Below, one piece after another: positions 18,092 through 26,864 of a DNA stretch of 28,545 nt. The notes under the pieces were generated by a model that saw only the letters and a program-made list of their open reading frames with translations, had not been told where the DNA came from and made no database searches. Both the position numbers and the translations under genes were made by a program. The stretch comes from JBBRWV01 sp038248985 (GTDB lineage: Bacteria > Planctomycetota > Phycisphaerae > WQYP01): the NCBI GenBank assembly GCA_038248985.1, contig JBBRWV010000034.1, positions 1 through 28,545 on the forward strand, read 5' to 3'. Numbering within the stretch: the first letter of the stretch is position 1; each line of letters starts with the position of its first letter.

Positions 18092-18694
18092 ATGCCGGAC
18101 CCCAAAAAATTCCCCCATCTCCAGGGTTACCAGGGACTCTCGGAACGCAATCTCCGCGAGCATTGCACCCTTTATGAAGGCTATGTTGAAAAATACGAGG
18201 AGCTGCTGAAAAAGTTTCACAGCGTACAGGCCCTCGGGAATGTGCGGGCGGGGGCGGATACGCGCTCGCTCAAAGTCGATATCACTTTTGCCTTGGGAGC
18301 CATCAAAAATCACGAACTTTTTTTCGATATCCTCGGCAGCGATGGCGCTGAGCCCGCCGGCGATCTGGCCACGGAAATTATCAAAAGCTTCCATTCCATT
18401 CCCCAATATTTATACGATCTCAAGCAGACCGCCCTCACCGGCCGCGGCTGGGCCTGGACGGCGTTCGATCTCGAACGCGGCTATCTGTTCAACTACGAAG
18501 CCGGCGCGGGGAATGGGATGCCAGTTTGGAATGCGATACCGATCCTGGCCATCGACCTTTACGGTCACTCCTATTTTTACGATTTCGGCATGAACCGGCT
18601 CGCGTATGTGGACACCCTGCTGGCGCATCTGTCGTGGAACCGCATCGGGAAACAACTGAAATTGGCGCAGGCGGCGCGCGCGGCGGTACGGTAA
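18092..18694 (+). CDS. Divergent Fe/Mn superoxide dismutase family protein
   Basis: The 200-residue length and the order of motifs fit the Fe/Mn SOD family, which converts superoxide to oxygen and peroxide. Putative metal ligands can be placed: H24 in LREHCTLYEGYV, H74 in KNHELFF, D155 and H159 in PILAIDLYGHSYFYDF. GRGWAWTAFD (118-126) matches the conserved GWAW segment. Differences are marked: the glutamate normally just before the last histidine ligand (the EH of DVWEH) is G158, and the region around the gateway tyrosine is shifted by one residue. It may be an atypical active enzyme or a repurposed one. The ATG has GAGG six bases upstream. It stands alone between divergent pilB and convergent rplK. 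Confidence 0.8.
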   Translation: MPDPKKFPHLQGYQGLSERNLREHCTLYEGYVEKYEELLKKFHSVQALGNVRAGADTRSLKVDITFALGAIKNHELFFDILGSDGAEPAGDLATEIIKSFHSIPQYLYDLKQTALTGRGWAWTAFDLERGYLFNYEAGAGNGMPVWNAIPILAIDLYGHSYFYDFGMNRLAYVDTLLAHLSWNRIGKQLKLAQAARAAVR

Positions 18695-18720
18695 ACGCGG
18701 CTGTCCATGATCGAAACAAA

Positions 18721-18749
18721 AAAGCCCCGCGCGGTGTGCGCAGGGCTTT
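18721..18749. terminator. Bidirectional intrinsic terminator between the SOD-like gene and rplK
   Basis: Left arm AAAGCCCCGCGC (18721-18732), loop GGTGT, right arm GCGCAGGGCTTT (18738-18749): 12 positions with a single C/A mismatch. On the plus strand it is followed by ATCTTTTT; on the minus strand the stem runs into a T-rich tract from the AAA at its other side. It therefore can stop both the plus-strand SOD-like gene and the minus-strand rplK operon. Confidence 0.85.
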
Positions 18750-18786
18750 ATCTTTTTACTCACAGTGACAGCCGTATGACGCCACG

Positions 18787-19218
18787 TTAGTCGATGACAT
18801 CGACGCCCATCGAGCGGGCCGATCCGGCCAGAATCTTCATCGCGCCGTCAAGGTCGTACGCGTTCAGGTCCTTGATCTTTTCCTCAGCCAGCTTCTTCAA
18901 CTGCGCCTTGGTGATCTTGCCCACCTTGTTCTTGTTCGGCTCGCCGGAGCCTTTTTCGATTTTGATGATGTCCTTGATCATCACCGAGGCCGGCGGCGTC
19001 TTGATGATGAAGTCAAACGTGCGGTCGGTGTAGACCGTCACTTCAACACCCACGACCTTGCCCTTGAGGGCGGCGGTGGCGGCGTTGAACTTCGTGATGA
19101 ACTGGCCGGGGTTGACGCCGTTGGCACCCAGAGCCGGACCGATCGGAGGAGCCGGGGTGGCTGAGCCACCCGGTGCCTGGAGTTTGAATCTTTTTGCGAC
19201 TTCTTTGGCCTTCGCCAT
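18787..19218 (-). CDS. rplK: 50S ribosomal protein L11
   Basis: L11 forms the stalk base of the large subunit and takes part in factor binding and the stringent response. The 143-residue length is normal. FKLQAPGGSATPAPPIGPAL (11-30) followed by GANGVNPGQF is the unmistakable N-terminal signature, and the C-terminal domain includes KITKAQLKKLAEEK and LAGSARSMGVDV. The ribosome-binding site GGAAGG lies six bases before the ATG. It is the last gene of the operon: a terminator follows 38 bp further, so rplA, which normally comes next, is not co-located here. Confidence 0.98.
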   Translation of the reverse strand: MAKAKEVAKRFKLQAPGGSATPAPPIGPALGANGVNPGQFITKFNAATAALKGKVVGVEVTVYTDRTFDFIIKTPPASVMIKDIIKIEKGSGEPNKNKVGKITKAQLKKLAEEKIKDLNAYDLDGAMKILAGSARSMGVDVID

Positions 19219-19317
19219 GACAGACCTTCCGGTTTCAAAAACCTGTTACAAGTACCTGCTTTCGGGCGCTCTCACTTGCCGCGACGAGAAACTGTCGGAC
19301 CCGATCCGACCACCGCG

Positions 19318-19557
19318 TCAGGGAGATTCCGAGTCGATTACCCGCACGCTGCGAACCGCGATACGCACGTTGCGGCGGCCGTCATCCACTCGGGCATGAC
19401 GCACACCGCGGAAATAATTTCGCACCGTGACAATCAACATCACCACGGTCAGAATCGCCAGCCCCGACAACACGGCAATCCAGCCCCAACGCGGAATGCG
19501 GCTCACCCGCGTCTGCCACGCATTCATCCGAGGACTGCTGAACGCCATGCGAATCAT
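19318..19557 (-). CDS. Small single-pass membrane protein of unknown function
   Basis: A 79-residue frame lies between nusG and rplK in the same direction. It has one clear membrane segment (about 24-45, WGWIAVLSGLAILTVVMLIV) with a positively charged, Arg-rich C-terminal part after it. The first ATG at 19557 has no clear ribosome-binding site; an in-frame ATG at 19548 is an alternative. I do not recognise the family. Its position within a ribosomal/transcription operon, the absence of another gene in this 424-bp gap and the well-formed hydrophobic segment suggest a real gene. Given its position it could also be a random ORF in a long spacer. Confidence 0.55.
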   Translation of the reverse strand: MIRMAFSSPRMNAWQTRVSRIPRWGWIAVLSGLAILTVVMLIVTVRNYFRGVRHARVDDGRRNVRIAVRSVRVIDSESP

Positions 19558-19606
19558 CTATTTATCCAACCAGGAAACGGCCCCGCTGTCGCGCGGCACA
19601 TTCCCC

Positions 19607-20182
19607 TTACTGTTCCAGCTTTTCCAACTGCCAGGATTCCAAATCGTCCAGCGGCGTCGCACGTCCAAAGATCGTCACAATCACGCGAACCTTGCCCTTC
19701 TCGGGGAATATCTCGTCGACCTGGCCTTCAAAGTTTTCAAACGCACCCTCGCGGATGCGGATTTTTTCGCCCTTCTTAAATTCGATCTTGGCTGCCGAAG
19801 CCGCCGTCTGCGATTCGGCTTTCTCGACCGCCACCAGCATCTTCTCGGCATCCTTGACTTCCATGGCCGATGGTTTGTTCCGCTGGCCGATGAAATCGCC
19901 CACGCCCTGCGTGTCTTTGAATACGTAGTAGGCCCGTTCCTGGATCGTGCCGTCGCCGTTCAATTCCATCTCGACGAACACGTAGCCGGGGTAGAGTTTG
20001 CGTTCGGCGATTTTCTGCTTGCCCTGCTTGACGCTCTTGACGCGCTCCGTCGGAACAATGATGCGCCCCACAATGTCGCCGATGTTTTCGATCTTGACTT
20101 TCTTTTCCAGCGCGTCGCGAACCCGGTCCTCCAGGTTGGAGGCGACTCGCAGGACGAACCAGCTTTTTGTTGACGTTGCCAT
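19607..20182 (-). CDS. nusG: Transcription termination/antitermination factor NusG
   Basis: NusG binds RNA polymerase and couples it to Rho or to the ribosome. The 191-residue protein starts with the NGN domain (SWFVLRVASNLEDRV, then ERKLYPGYVFVEMEL at 60-74 and VGDFIGQRNKPSAM at 94-107) and ends with a KOW domain (GEKIRIREGAFENFEGQVDEI, about 138-158). An alanine/glutamate-rich linker (about 115-135) is longer than in E. coli NusG. No ribosome-binding site is visible before the ATG (AACAACAAAAAT), unlike rplK and tuf. It lies between secE and the small membrane ORF. Confidence 0.97.
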   Translation of the reverse strand: MATSTKSWFVLRVASNLEDRVRDALEKKVKIENIGDIVGRIIVPTERVKSVKQGKQKIAERKLYPGYVFVEMELNGDGTIQERAYYVFKDTQGVGDFIGQRNKPSAMEVKDAEKMLVAVEKAESQTAASAAKIEFKKGEKIRIREGAFENFEGQVDEIFPEKGKVRVIVTIFGRATPLDDLESWQLEKLEQ

Positions 20183-20247
20183 ATTTTTGTTGTTCCAGAT
20201 TTCGTTGCGTTGATCGGTTCATCGGGCCGTGTGTTCTCGCCGACACG

Positions 20248-20673
20248 TCAATTTTTTAACAATTTGATCGCCTCAAAAAACTTCACGAAGCCGGCATCGA
20301 CGACGTACAACAGCAGCGCCAGCAGCAAGGTCAAGTAGATAACGACTTTGGTGGAGTTGATCACGGTCTGACGCGTCGGCCAAGTGACCTTCCGCATTTC
20401 AGATTCGGTCATGATCATGAATTCAGCCAGGCTGGGCTTGTTCACCACCCAGAATGCCAGCAAGGTGCCCAACGCAATCCACAATACCACCGCGCCGAAC
20501 TTCAATTCGATAGTGGCGGACTGCAATTGCGTTCCCTCGGCCAGCCACCAGGCTCCGGTCAGCACCAAAATCGCCACCGCCGCGACAGTGCCCCAGCGTA
20601 CAAACTTGCCCTGACCGGGCTTGTAGACCGAGAAAAAACTACGCTTCGGCAATTTGGATTCAGCGGAGGCCAT
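20248..20673 (-). CDS. secE: Preprotein translocase subunit SecE
   Basis: SecE clamps the two halves of SecY in the Sec channel. The ATG at 20673 is chosen because AAGGA lies five bases upstream; the ATG at 20679 would overlap that site. This gives 141 residues. Three membrane segments are seen at about 29-46, 60-77 and 110-133; the last two-thirds of SecE activity resides in the conserved cytosolic motif EMRKVTWPTR (92-101) and the final helix. Most bacteria have a one-segment SecE of 60-70 residues; a three-segment form like the E. coli one is seen here. Between tRNA-Trp and nusG, as expected. Confidence 0.95.
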   Translation of the reverse strand: MASAESKLPKRSFFSVYKPGQGKFVRWGTVAAVAILVLTGAWWLAEGTQLQSATIELKFGAVVLWIALGTLLAFWVVNKPSLAEFMIMTESEMRKVTWPTRQTVINSTKVVIYLTLLLALLLYVVDAGFVKFFEAIKLLKN

Positions 20674-20695
20674 TGTCATCCTTCGAAGGTTTCAG

Positions 20696-20768
20696 CACGG
20701 CGGACAGGAATCGAACCTGTAACCTGCGGTTTTGGAAACCGCTGCTCTGCCAATTGAGCTACCGCCGT
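20696..20768 (-). tRNA. tRNA-Trp (anticodon CCA)
   Basis: The minus strand folds into a complete cloverleaf: acceptor ACGGCGG with CCGCCGT, D-stem GCTC/GAGC, anticodon stem GCGGT/ACCGC with loop TTCCAAA, and T-arm ACAGG-TTCGATT-CCTGT. The discriminator base is G, as in other bacterial tRNA-Trp. CCA is not encoded. It lies in the usual place next to secE. Confidence 0.97.
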
Positions 20769-20803
20769 GTACGGCAGTAATCGCACGGCGAGTGCCGACA
20801 CGC

Positions 20804-20962
20804 TTACTTGCCCTTTTTCACTTTGTGTTCCGTGTGCTTGCGCAGACGCGGGCTGAACTTGCTGAACAACTGCTTGGTGTCAAATTCCTTGGGGTTGATC
20901 GTAATGCGGTAGTTCAAATCACCGCTTTGTGTGCACTGAAGCCACACCCATTCGCGAGCCAT
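20804..20962 (-). CDS. rpmG: 50S ribosomal protein L33
   Basis: A 52-residue basic protein begins MAREWVWLQCTQSGDLNYRI and ends KFSPRLRKHTEHKVKKGK. The start, LQCT and PRxRKHTxHK pattern is that of L33. The start ATG has GAGGA seven bases upstream. Only one of the four zinc-binding cysteines of the C+ form is kept (C10); the usual PRCRKH is PRLRKH here, so this is a C- type or degenerate form that should not hold zinc. It lies between tuf and tRNA-Trp, the standard place for rpmG, and has a conserved neighbourhood that supports it although it is short. Confidence 0.92.
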   Translation of the reverse strand: MAREWVWLQCTQSGDLNYRITINPKEFDTKQLFSKFSPRLRKHTEHKVKKGK

Positions 20963-21027
20963 GAGGTATTCCTCGGTAAAACGTGATGCTCGCCACTCCG
21001 ACGGGCGAGCCTGTCATTCTAGCAAAG

Positions 21028-21053
21028 GAGGGGCGGTTAACCAACCGCCCCTC
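21028..21053 (-). terminator. Perfect 11-bp hairpin between tuf and rpmG
   Basis: GAGGGGCGGTT (21028-21038) and AACCGCCCCTC (21043-21053) pair perfectly around a 4-base loop. On the minus strand it is followed by CTTTGCTAG, a weak T tract. It may be a partial terminator or an mRNA-processing site that lowers expression of the downstream tRNA and secE-rplK genes relative to tuf. A second stem-loop, CACCTC/GAGGTG (21117-21122/21130-21135), precedes it, nearer to the tuf stop codon. Confidence 0.55.
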
Positions 21054-21163
21054 GCGTGTGCAATTCACTTTTGCACATCCCGCCTCAGCGAGTAAGGCTG
21101 CCTCCGCGTGAGGCTTCACCTCTCTTGCCGAGGTGAGGATGTGGACCAGACCACTTGGGCTGT

Positions 21164-22375
<1,212 letters not shown>

Positions 22376-22554
22376 TGATCAAAACCTCCGTTTGGGTGAT
22401 ACCGTAAAATCGGCCTTAGTCAACTGGATTGTTGGCACAGCAACAACCGCCCGGAAATCCCCGCGTTGCAGTTTGCGACCTAGCCGCTAACCGCGCCTCG
22501 AGAATGCAGGACCAACCGACTCGCGGCCGGCCCAGGCTGTTGGAAACTCTGCCA

Positions 22555-22627
22555 AGCTGTTGAAGGGACTTGAACCCTTGACCTCGTCCTTACCAAGGAC
22601 GTGCTCTACCAACTGAGCTACAACAGC
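22555..22627 (-). tRNA. tRNA-Thr (anticodon GGT)
   Basis: The minus strand gives acceptor GCTGTTG/CAACAGC, D-stem GCTC/GAGC, anticodon stem CGTCC/GGACG with loop TTGGTAA, and T-arm AAGGG-TTCAAGT-CCCTT; discriminator T. The 73-nt cloverleaf is complete and CCA is not encoded. It is upstream of tuf on the same strand. Confidence 0.97.
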
Positions 22628-22667
22628 ATGCACTCCCTGACGACTTGTACGAACATCGTCAGAGAAA

Positions 22668-22687
22668 GTTAGATCGGAAAGTCTAAC
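22668..22687. repeat. Small inverted repeat in the tRNA-His/tRNA-Thr spacer
   Basis: GTTAGA (22668-22673) and TCTAAC (22682-22687) form a perfect 6-bp stem with an 8-base loop in the 188-bp spacer between the two tRNA genes. No further tRNA or ORF is visible in the spacer. It could be an RNA-processing site. Confidence 0.35.
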
Positions 22688-22815
22688 CGCGTCCTTAAAA
22701 GGTTGCAAGCGTAATGGCGAAAAGGACACCCTCCGCGACATTGTCCAAAACTTTTTCCCGGACAACGCCTCGGACCACAACGACTGCGCGACGATTTTCC
22801 GCTTGGCTTCTGAAG

Positions 22816-22889
22816 GGTAATGTACGGGACTTGAACCCGCGACCCTCGGGACCACAACCCGATGCTCTACCAACTGAGCTAACACTACC
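22816..22889 (-). tRNA. tRNA-His (anticodon GTG)
   Basis: The minus strand gives an acceptor GTAGTGT/ACATTAC (one G-T pair), D-stem GCTC/GAGC, anticodon stem TCGGG/CCCGA with loop TTGTGGT, and T-arm GCGGG-TTCAAGT-CCCGT. The extra 5' G (22889) pairs with discriminator C (22816), the identity element specific to tRNA-His. It is the last recognisable chromosomal gene before the accessory segment. Confidence 0.97.
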
Positions 22890-23007
22890 ATGCCTCCGCC
22901 GTTATTGACTTTTCTGTCGTTCATGTTGACCGCATAACGCTTCCATCTATCCAATTTTGCCGGGTGGTTCTATCCAATATCCGGGCTTTTCGGCAGAAAG
23001 GAACACG

Positions 23008-24051
23008 ATGGGCGCTCTAGATTTAACATGGGTGGACTCAAAAAGCTACTGTGGGTGGAAAAAGTACCACGCGGGAAAAGTCCATTATCTGGGACGTGAC
23101 CGTCCAGCGGCAGAGGTGGTATGGCTTAAAATGCTACTGGCGGAACGGCAGGCACCGGAAGCGATCAGAGGTGTGACCATTGCCTCTGCAGTTGACGAAT
23201 TCTGCCAGCATGTGGATAGTCACGATGGGCACACTCTGGCATGGCGGCAGGCGTTAACATGGCGTATCCGTCGCGCCAGAAAACACGTCGGCAATATCCC
23301 GTTGTCCATGCTCGACTTTGCGCGGCTGTCTGAGTGGGTTACGTCCATGCTGCACGTCCCGCGTGCGCCCAAGACTGTGAGCAACATGGTGCAGGCGGTT
23401 CGCCAATTCATCCAATGGCTGGACGATGCAGGCAGAATCTCATGCCCAAAGTGGCACCGGGCTTTTCGGATACGGGGTAGACTCTCTGCCAGCCCACCAC
23501 CCAGCATCCTTACACTGGGGCAATTCGCCACGCTCTACCACCACGCTCGACCCATCATGCGCACGTGGATGATGGTTGCGATTAATACGGGAAGCACCCA
23601 ATCCGAATTAGCGACGCTGACGTGTGGCCACGTCCACGGTGACAGGATCATCCGCAACCGCCATAAGACGGGAATCATGGGTAACTGGACTTTGTGGACG
23701 GGCACACTAGAGGCTCTAGCCCAGCATCGGGAACCGGATGGCGAATTGCTTTTTCGGACACGCACGGGAAAGCCTTTGGTCCATTATTCCACAGCGTCCA
23801 AAACCGATGCTGTAGGCTTGGCTTGGCAGAGGCTGCAGCGTCTCACAGGCGTGAGAGGCTACGGGTTCAAAAGCATCAGAAAACTAGGCGCGCAATTCGT
23901 TCGGGAACACTCGGGAACGGAAGCCGCCAGCCAGTACCTAGCCCATGCTCCCGCAACTGTGGCGGAAAGGCATTACACCCGCCCAGTGCAATCGGTACTT
24001 GACACAGCATTGCGGGCTATGGGCGAGGCTATAGGAAAAGCGCTGGCCTAG
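23008..24051 (+). CDS. Tyrosine recombinase/integrase lacking the first catalytic arginine
   Basis: The frame opens at a TTG (22957), but the ATG at 23008 with AAGGA just upstream is preferred and gives 347 residues. An N-terminal SAM-like core-binding domain (about 55-155) is followed by the catalytic domain. Conserved features seen: NTG (193-195), K220 in RHKTG, the HxxR box as K288-S-I-R291, H313 in QYLAHAP, and the nucleophile Y323 in RHYTRP. The first catalytic arginine, expected after NTG, is T197 (NTGSTQSEL). I have seen this pattern in planctomycete integrase-like proteins from memory; I cannot check it here. It lies next to tRNA-His and converges on the rep-like gene, which suggests a mobile element end. 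Base composition is more mixed than in the core genes. Confidence 0.85.
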   Translation: MGALDLTWVDSKSYCGWKKYHAGKVHYLGRDRPAAEVVWLKMLLAERQAPEAIRGVTIASAVDEFCQHVDSHDGHTLAWRQALTWRIRRARKHVGNIPLSMLDFARLSEWVTSMLHVPRAPKTVSNMVQAVRQFIQWLDDAGRISCPKWHRAFRIRGRLSASPPPSILTLGQFATLYHHARPIMRTWMMVAINTGSTQSELATLTCGHVHGDRIIRNRHKTGIMGNWTLWTGTLEALAQHREPDGELLFRTRTGKPLVHYSTASKTDAVGLAWQRLQRLTGVRGYGFKSIRKLGAQFVREHSGTEAASQYLAHAPATVAERHYTRPVQSVLDTALRAMGEAIGKALA

Positions 24052-24199
24052 ATTGATCACAGAGTCGGCGGCGGCGGTGTGTGTGATAATCACAGTGCCG
24101 TGCGGCGGCGGCAGGCGGAGAAGCGACGATGGCGAAAAGATGGATGATGGGTCCACCTTCTCGCCACCGATGCGTCCTAGAGGCTCTTATTGCGCCGTT

Positions 24200-26854
24200 T
24201 TATTCGGCGTCTGGGACTTTCCAATCATCCAGTGGGCTTTCTGGGCTTTCGGTGCTTTCTGCATCCGAGCGCTGGAACGTCACCATGCTGCCTGTTTTGG
24301 TGTGACCGTGGAATTCCACCTCGATCCCAGCGGATCGCAAGGATGGCGCTAGGCGGCGAAGCTGACCACTTAAACCGCGTGCGGTTTGTGGAAAGTCTTT
24401 CGGTCGGCGGAAGCTCGATGTCCAGCCTTCGCCACCGATCAATGTGTCCAATATGCGAAGCAATTCAGACACAGTTCCAGACCATCGCCCATGGTGTCCG
24501 TCGATTAGTTTTTCGAGGACTGGACCGATGGCGGCGGAATCGACTGCTACAGCTTGACCTCGATTTATATTTGCGCGGTAGGCTGTGAGAAACTCGCCAG
24601 AATCCCAAGGCAATGCAGACTCGGACCTTATTATCCACTTCGCGAAGTCAAACATGCGCGGTAGTCCTTCTATGGTTACATCTGGGTGGGCGAGCGCGGC
24701 GGAGACTGCGGTGAGAAGCGCACCCAGAATAGCTGGGCGTGCTTTCTCAAACTGCGCCGCTAATGTTTCTTCGCCACATCGGCGGGAGTCTGGAATCGTG
24801 GCCAAACAGAGCGATATGGAACGATGTGCCAAGTCTCCACGGGAGGCTAAATCTTCGATGCCGTTCATGATCACTGGACGCATGGCGGAGAAAAGATTCT
24901 CCTCGTCGTCAGTGTAGTTTTGCTTGTTTGTGAAGGCGCTTCCCGTGGAGCAACAACATAAATCATCGCTGAGCCACTTGGGAATCGAGCTAATGTTTTC
25001 AAGTCCTATGGTGCGGGAATTCTTGCACGCGATAGCAAGATCGCGTGTCGATGTTGGAGCGCTTCTCATATCGCAAAAGTTAGGATCGACGAGAGCGCGG
25101 AGCATCCGGCACATGCACGATTTTGCGGAGCCTTGTTCTCCTCCCACCACCATAATCGGGTATGGTCCTTTTGGATTTAGACTGCCCACCAACCATGCTA
25201 CGATCAATATCCATGTGTCGTCCTCCGCCGCGTTTATCATCGGGCGTAGGAGGTCGATGGAACCACCGTGGACAGGTGTGGGAATCGCAAGCATACCGGG
25301 CTTTCTGGTGAATCTTACGGGTGGTTCGGCGACCACAGACCATCCGGTAGGTGTGATTTCGATGGCTTCCCAAGCTGGATTGCACAAGTCTAAATATACG
25401 TTCCCACCATGCGATCCGAGACGAATAGCGGTTTCATGCTGTGCGCCTCGATATAGTGCGCGCGCATCGATAGAACCGATGGCATTGACTAGGCTTTTTT
25501 CGGTTGGCGATTTGTCTCGCGCGGTGTAATACTTTTCCCGAAGCCAGCCCGAAAAAGCTGTGCCTTTTACTCGGTGGTTCTCACTGTGTCCATTTACTTT
25601 CACTGTGGCGTAGGCTACGTTTTGGGCATCATGATAGACTTCTGCTTCGGCGGCCAGAGCAACCAGAGCATCGGCTTGCGAGTCTTTTTTCTCGGTGGTA
25701 TCGGCGGATGCTGTGGCTGTGGCTGTGGCGGCGGGCGGAGTGTAGTGGGTTGTGACTGTGGCGAAGGCCTTCAAAATACAGCGCTGCCTTATGTCCGCGC
25801 GATTCCACTTTTCGTAGCCAGAGCATAGAGGAGACAGACACATGATCCGTTCGATTTGCGCTGGGTCAGTGGACCAAAAAACGAGCATACACGCGAGCGC
25901 CTGCACCGCCTCGGATGGTGAGGCGTAACCTGCACCGACTCCGTTAAAGCATCGCAGGAATTTCTCACCGTTTTTTGCGCGAGTGGCCGCGGCGATGATG
26001 TCATCGTCCTTCAGCACATTGCTGGCTGTGGCGGTGGATGTGGCTGCTGGTTTGATGGTGGCTGGTGTGGATGGTGTGGCTGGTGTGAAGTCGATCTCGT
26101 CAGATTCCAGCGGGATCACCGGCAACGCGGCCTCCAATTCCTCAATAGAGTAGCGCGGTCCATCGGACTTTTGCATCTTCACGGGTTTTGGGTCCGCTTT
26201 TCGATTGTGCGTTCCCGCAATGCGCATAAGCCTGTCTAGGTTGTGAGTCGCATCCATCGTCCATCCGTTCGCCTCGGCTATGTGCCGGAGGTGTGCTTGC
26301 CACCGAACGAGAAGCGATTTAATGCGCGCGGCTTTTTCGGGTGTGGATGTGTCTGCATATTCTGGGAAAAGCCAATACGCCTGCAAGCCGTGCCCACTGT
26401 GAATTATCACACTTGGCGGCAGAGGCGCAGCGGCAAGGATGGTGTGGGCGTCCGCTTCCGTTGGTGGCAGTGATGCGGCTTTTTTATGGACACTGTGAGA
26501 TATGTCTATATCACAGTGGAGTCCGGGGACTGCGATGATCTCGGATTCCTTGCCTTTTGATCGCGTCCCAAGATTGGCGGCGGTAAGCCCAGTCATAAAC
26601 CAGCAATCGTCACGCTCATTGATCCGCATTGATTCGGTGGCCGCGGCGCTGATGGCTTCCGTTTGCGAGAGGTCAAACCAGTGGCTTCCGGAGGATTTTG
26701 CCCACACATTCAGGTAGCCGCTGCCGCTTCCGTGCGGATATATCGCGCGAAAAAAGCGAGCGACATACGCTTCCTGTTTTTCTTGGTTGGATTGTGTGGG
26801 CGTGGGCCGAAGGACTATCGAGTCCTGCAGCATGGTGGGGTGGGTGGTGTCCAT
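24200..26854 (-). CDS. Primase-polymerase/helicase replication protein of a mobile element
   Basis: This 884-residue protein combines replication domains. A primase-polymerase (RepB-primase/AEP-like) domain covers about 30-225: acidic motif CDIDIS (D115, D117), SGHGLQAYW (153-161) and RIAGTHNRK (211-219). A small helical domain at about 283-365 (RAKNGEKFLRCFNGVG, YEKWNRADIRQRCI) resembles the domain after the primase in phage NrS-1-type polymerases. The C-terminal ATPase has Walker A GEQGSAKS (572-579), RTIGLENIS as the Walker B strand, and YTDDEENLFSAMRPVIMNGI, typical of phage/plasmid superfamily 3-like helicases. Thr/Ala/Pro linkers at about 258-280 and 373-386 are coded by GGTGTGG-type microsatellite DNA. 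The start has only a weak ribosome-binding site; an intrinsic terminator ends just before it. It probably starts replication of the element. Confidence 0.85.
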   Translation of the reverse strand: MDTTHPTMLQDSIVLRPTPTQSNQEKQEAYVARFFRAIYPHGSGSGYLNVWAKSSGSHWFDLSQTEAISAAATESMRINERDDCWFMTGLTAANLGTRSKGKESEIIAVPGLHCDIDISHSVHKKAASLPPTEADAHTILAAAPLPPSVIIHSGHGLQAYWLFPEYADTSTPEKAARIKSLLVRWQAHLRHIAEANGWTMDATHNLDRLMRIAGTHNRKADPKPVKMQKSDGPRYSIEELEAALPVIPLESDEIDFTPATPSTPATIKPAATSTATASNVLKDDDIIAAATRAKNGEKFLRCFNGVGAGYASPSEAVQALACMLVFWSTDPAQIERIMCLSPLCSGYEKWNRADIRQRCILKAFATVTTHYTPPAATATATASADTTEKKDSQADALVALAAEAEVYHDAQNVAYATVKVNGHSENHRVKGTAFSGWLREKYYTARDKSPTEKSLVNAIGSIDARALYRGAQHETAIRLGSHGGNVYLDLCNPAWEAIEITPTGWSVVAEPPVRFTRKPGMLAIPTPVHGGSIDLLRPMINAAEDDTWILIVAWLVGSLNPKGPYPIMVVGGEQGSAKSCMCRMLRALVDPNFCDMRSAPTSTRDLAIACKNSRTIGLENISSIPKWLSDDLCCCSTGSAFTNKQNYTDDEENLFSAMRPVIMNGIEDLASRGDLAHRSISLCLATIPDSRRCGEETLAAQFEKARPAILGALLTAVSAALAHPDVTIEGLPRMFDFAKWIIRSESALPWDSGEFLTAYRANINRGQAVAVDSAAIGPVLEKLIDGHHGRWSGTVSELLRILDTLIGGEGWTSSFRRPKDFPQTARGLSGQLRRLAPSLRSAGIEVEFHGHTKTGSMVTFQRSDAESTESPESPLDDWKVPDAE

Positions 26855-26864
26855 GAGGTTCTCT

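Noticed and set aside
22640..22815. An additional tRNA (such as Tyr or Gly) between tRNA-Thr and tRNA-His
   Set aside because: tRNA-Tyr/Gly are common at this place upstream of tuf, but no cloverleaf can be formed here; only a 6-bp inverted repeat is present.
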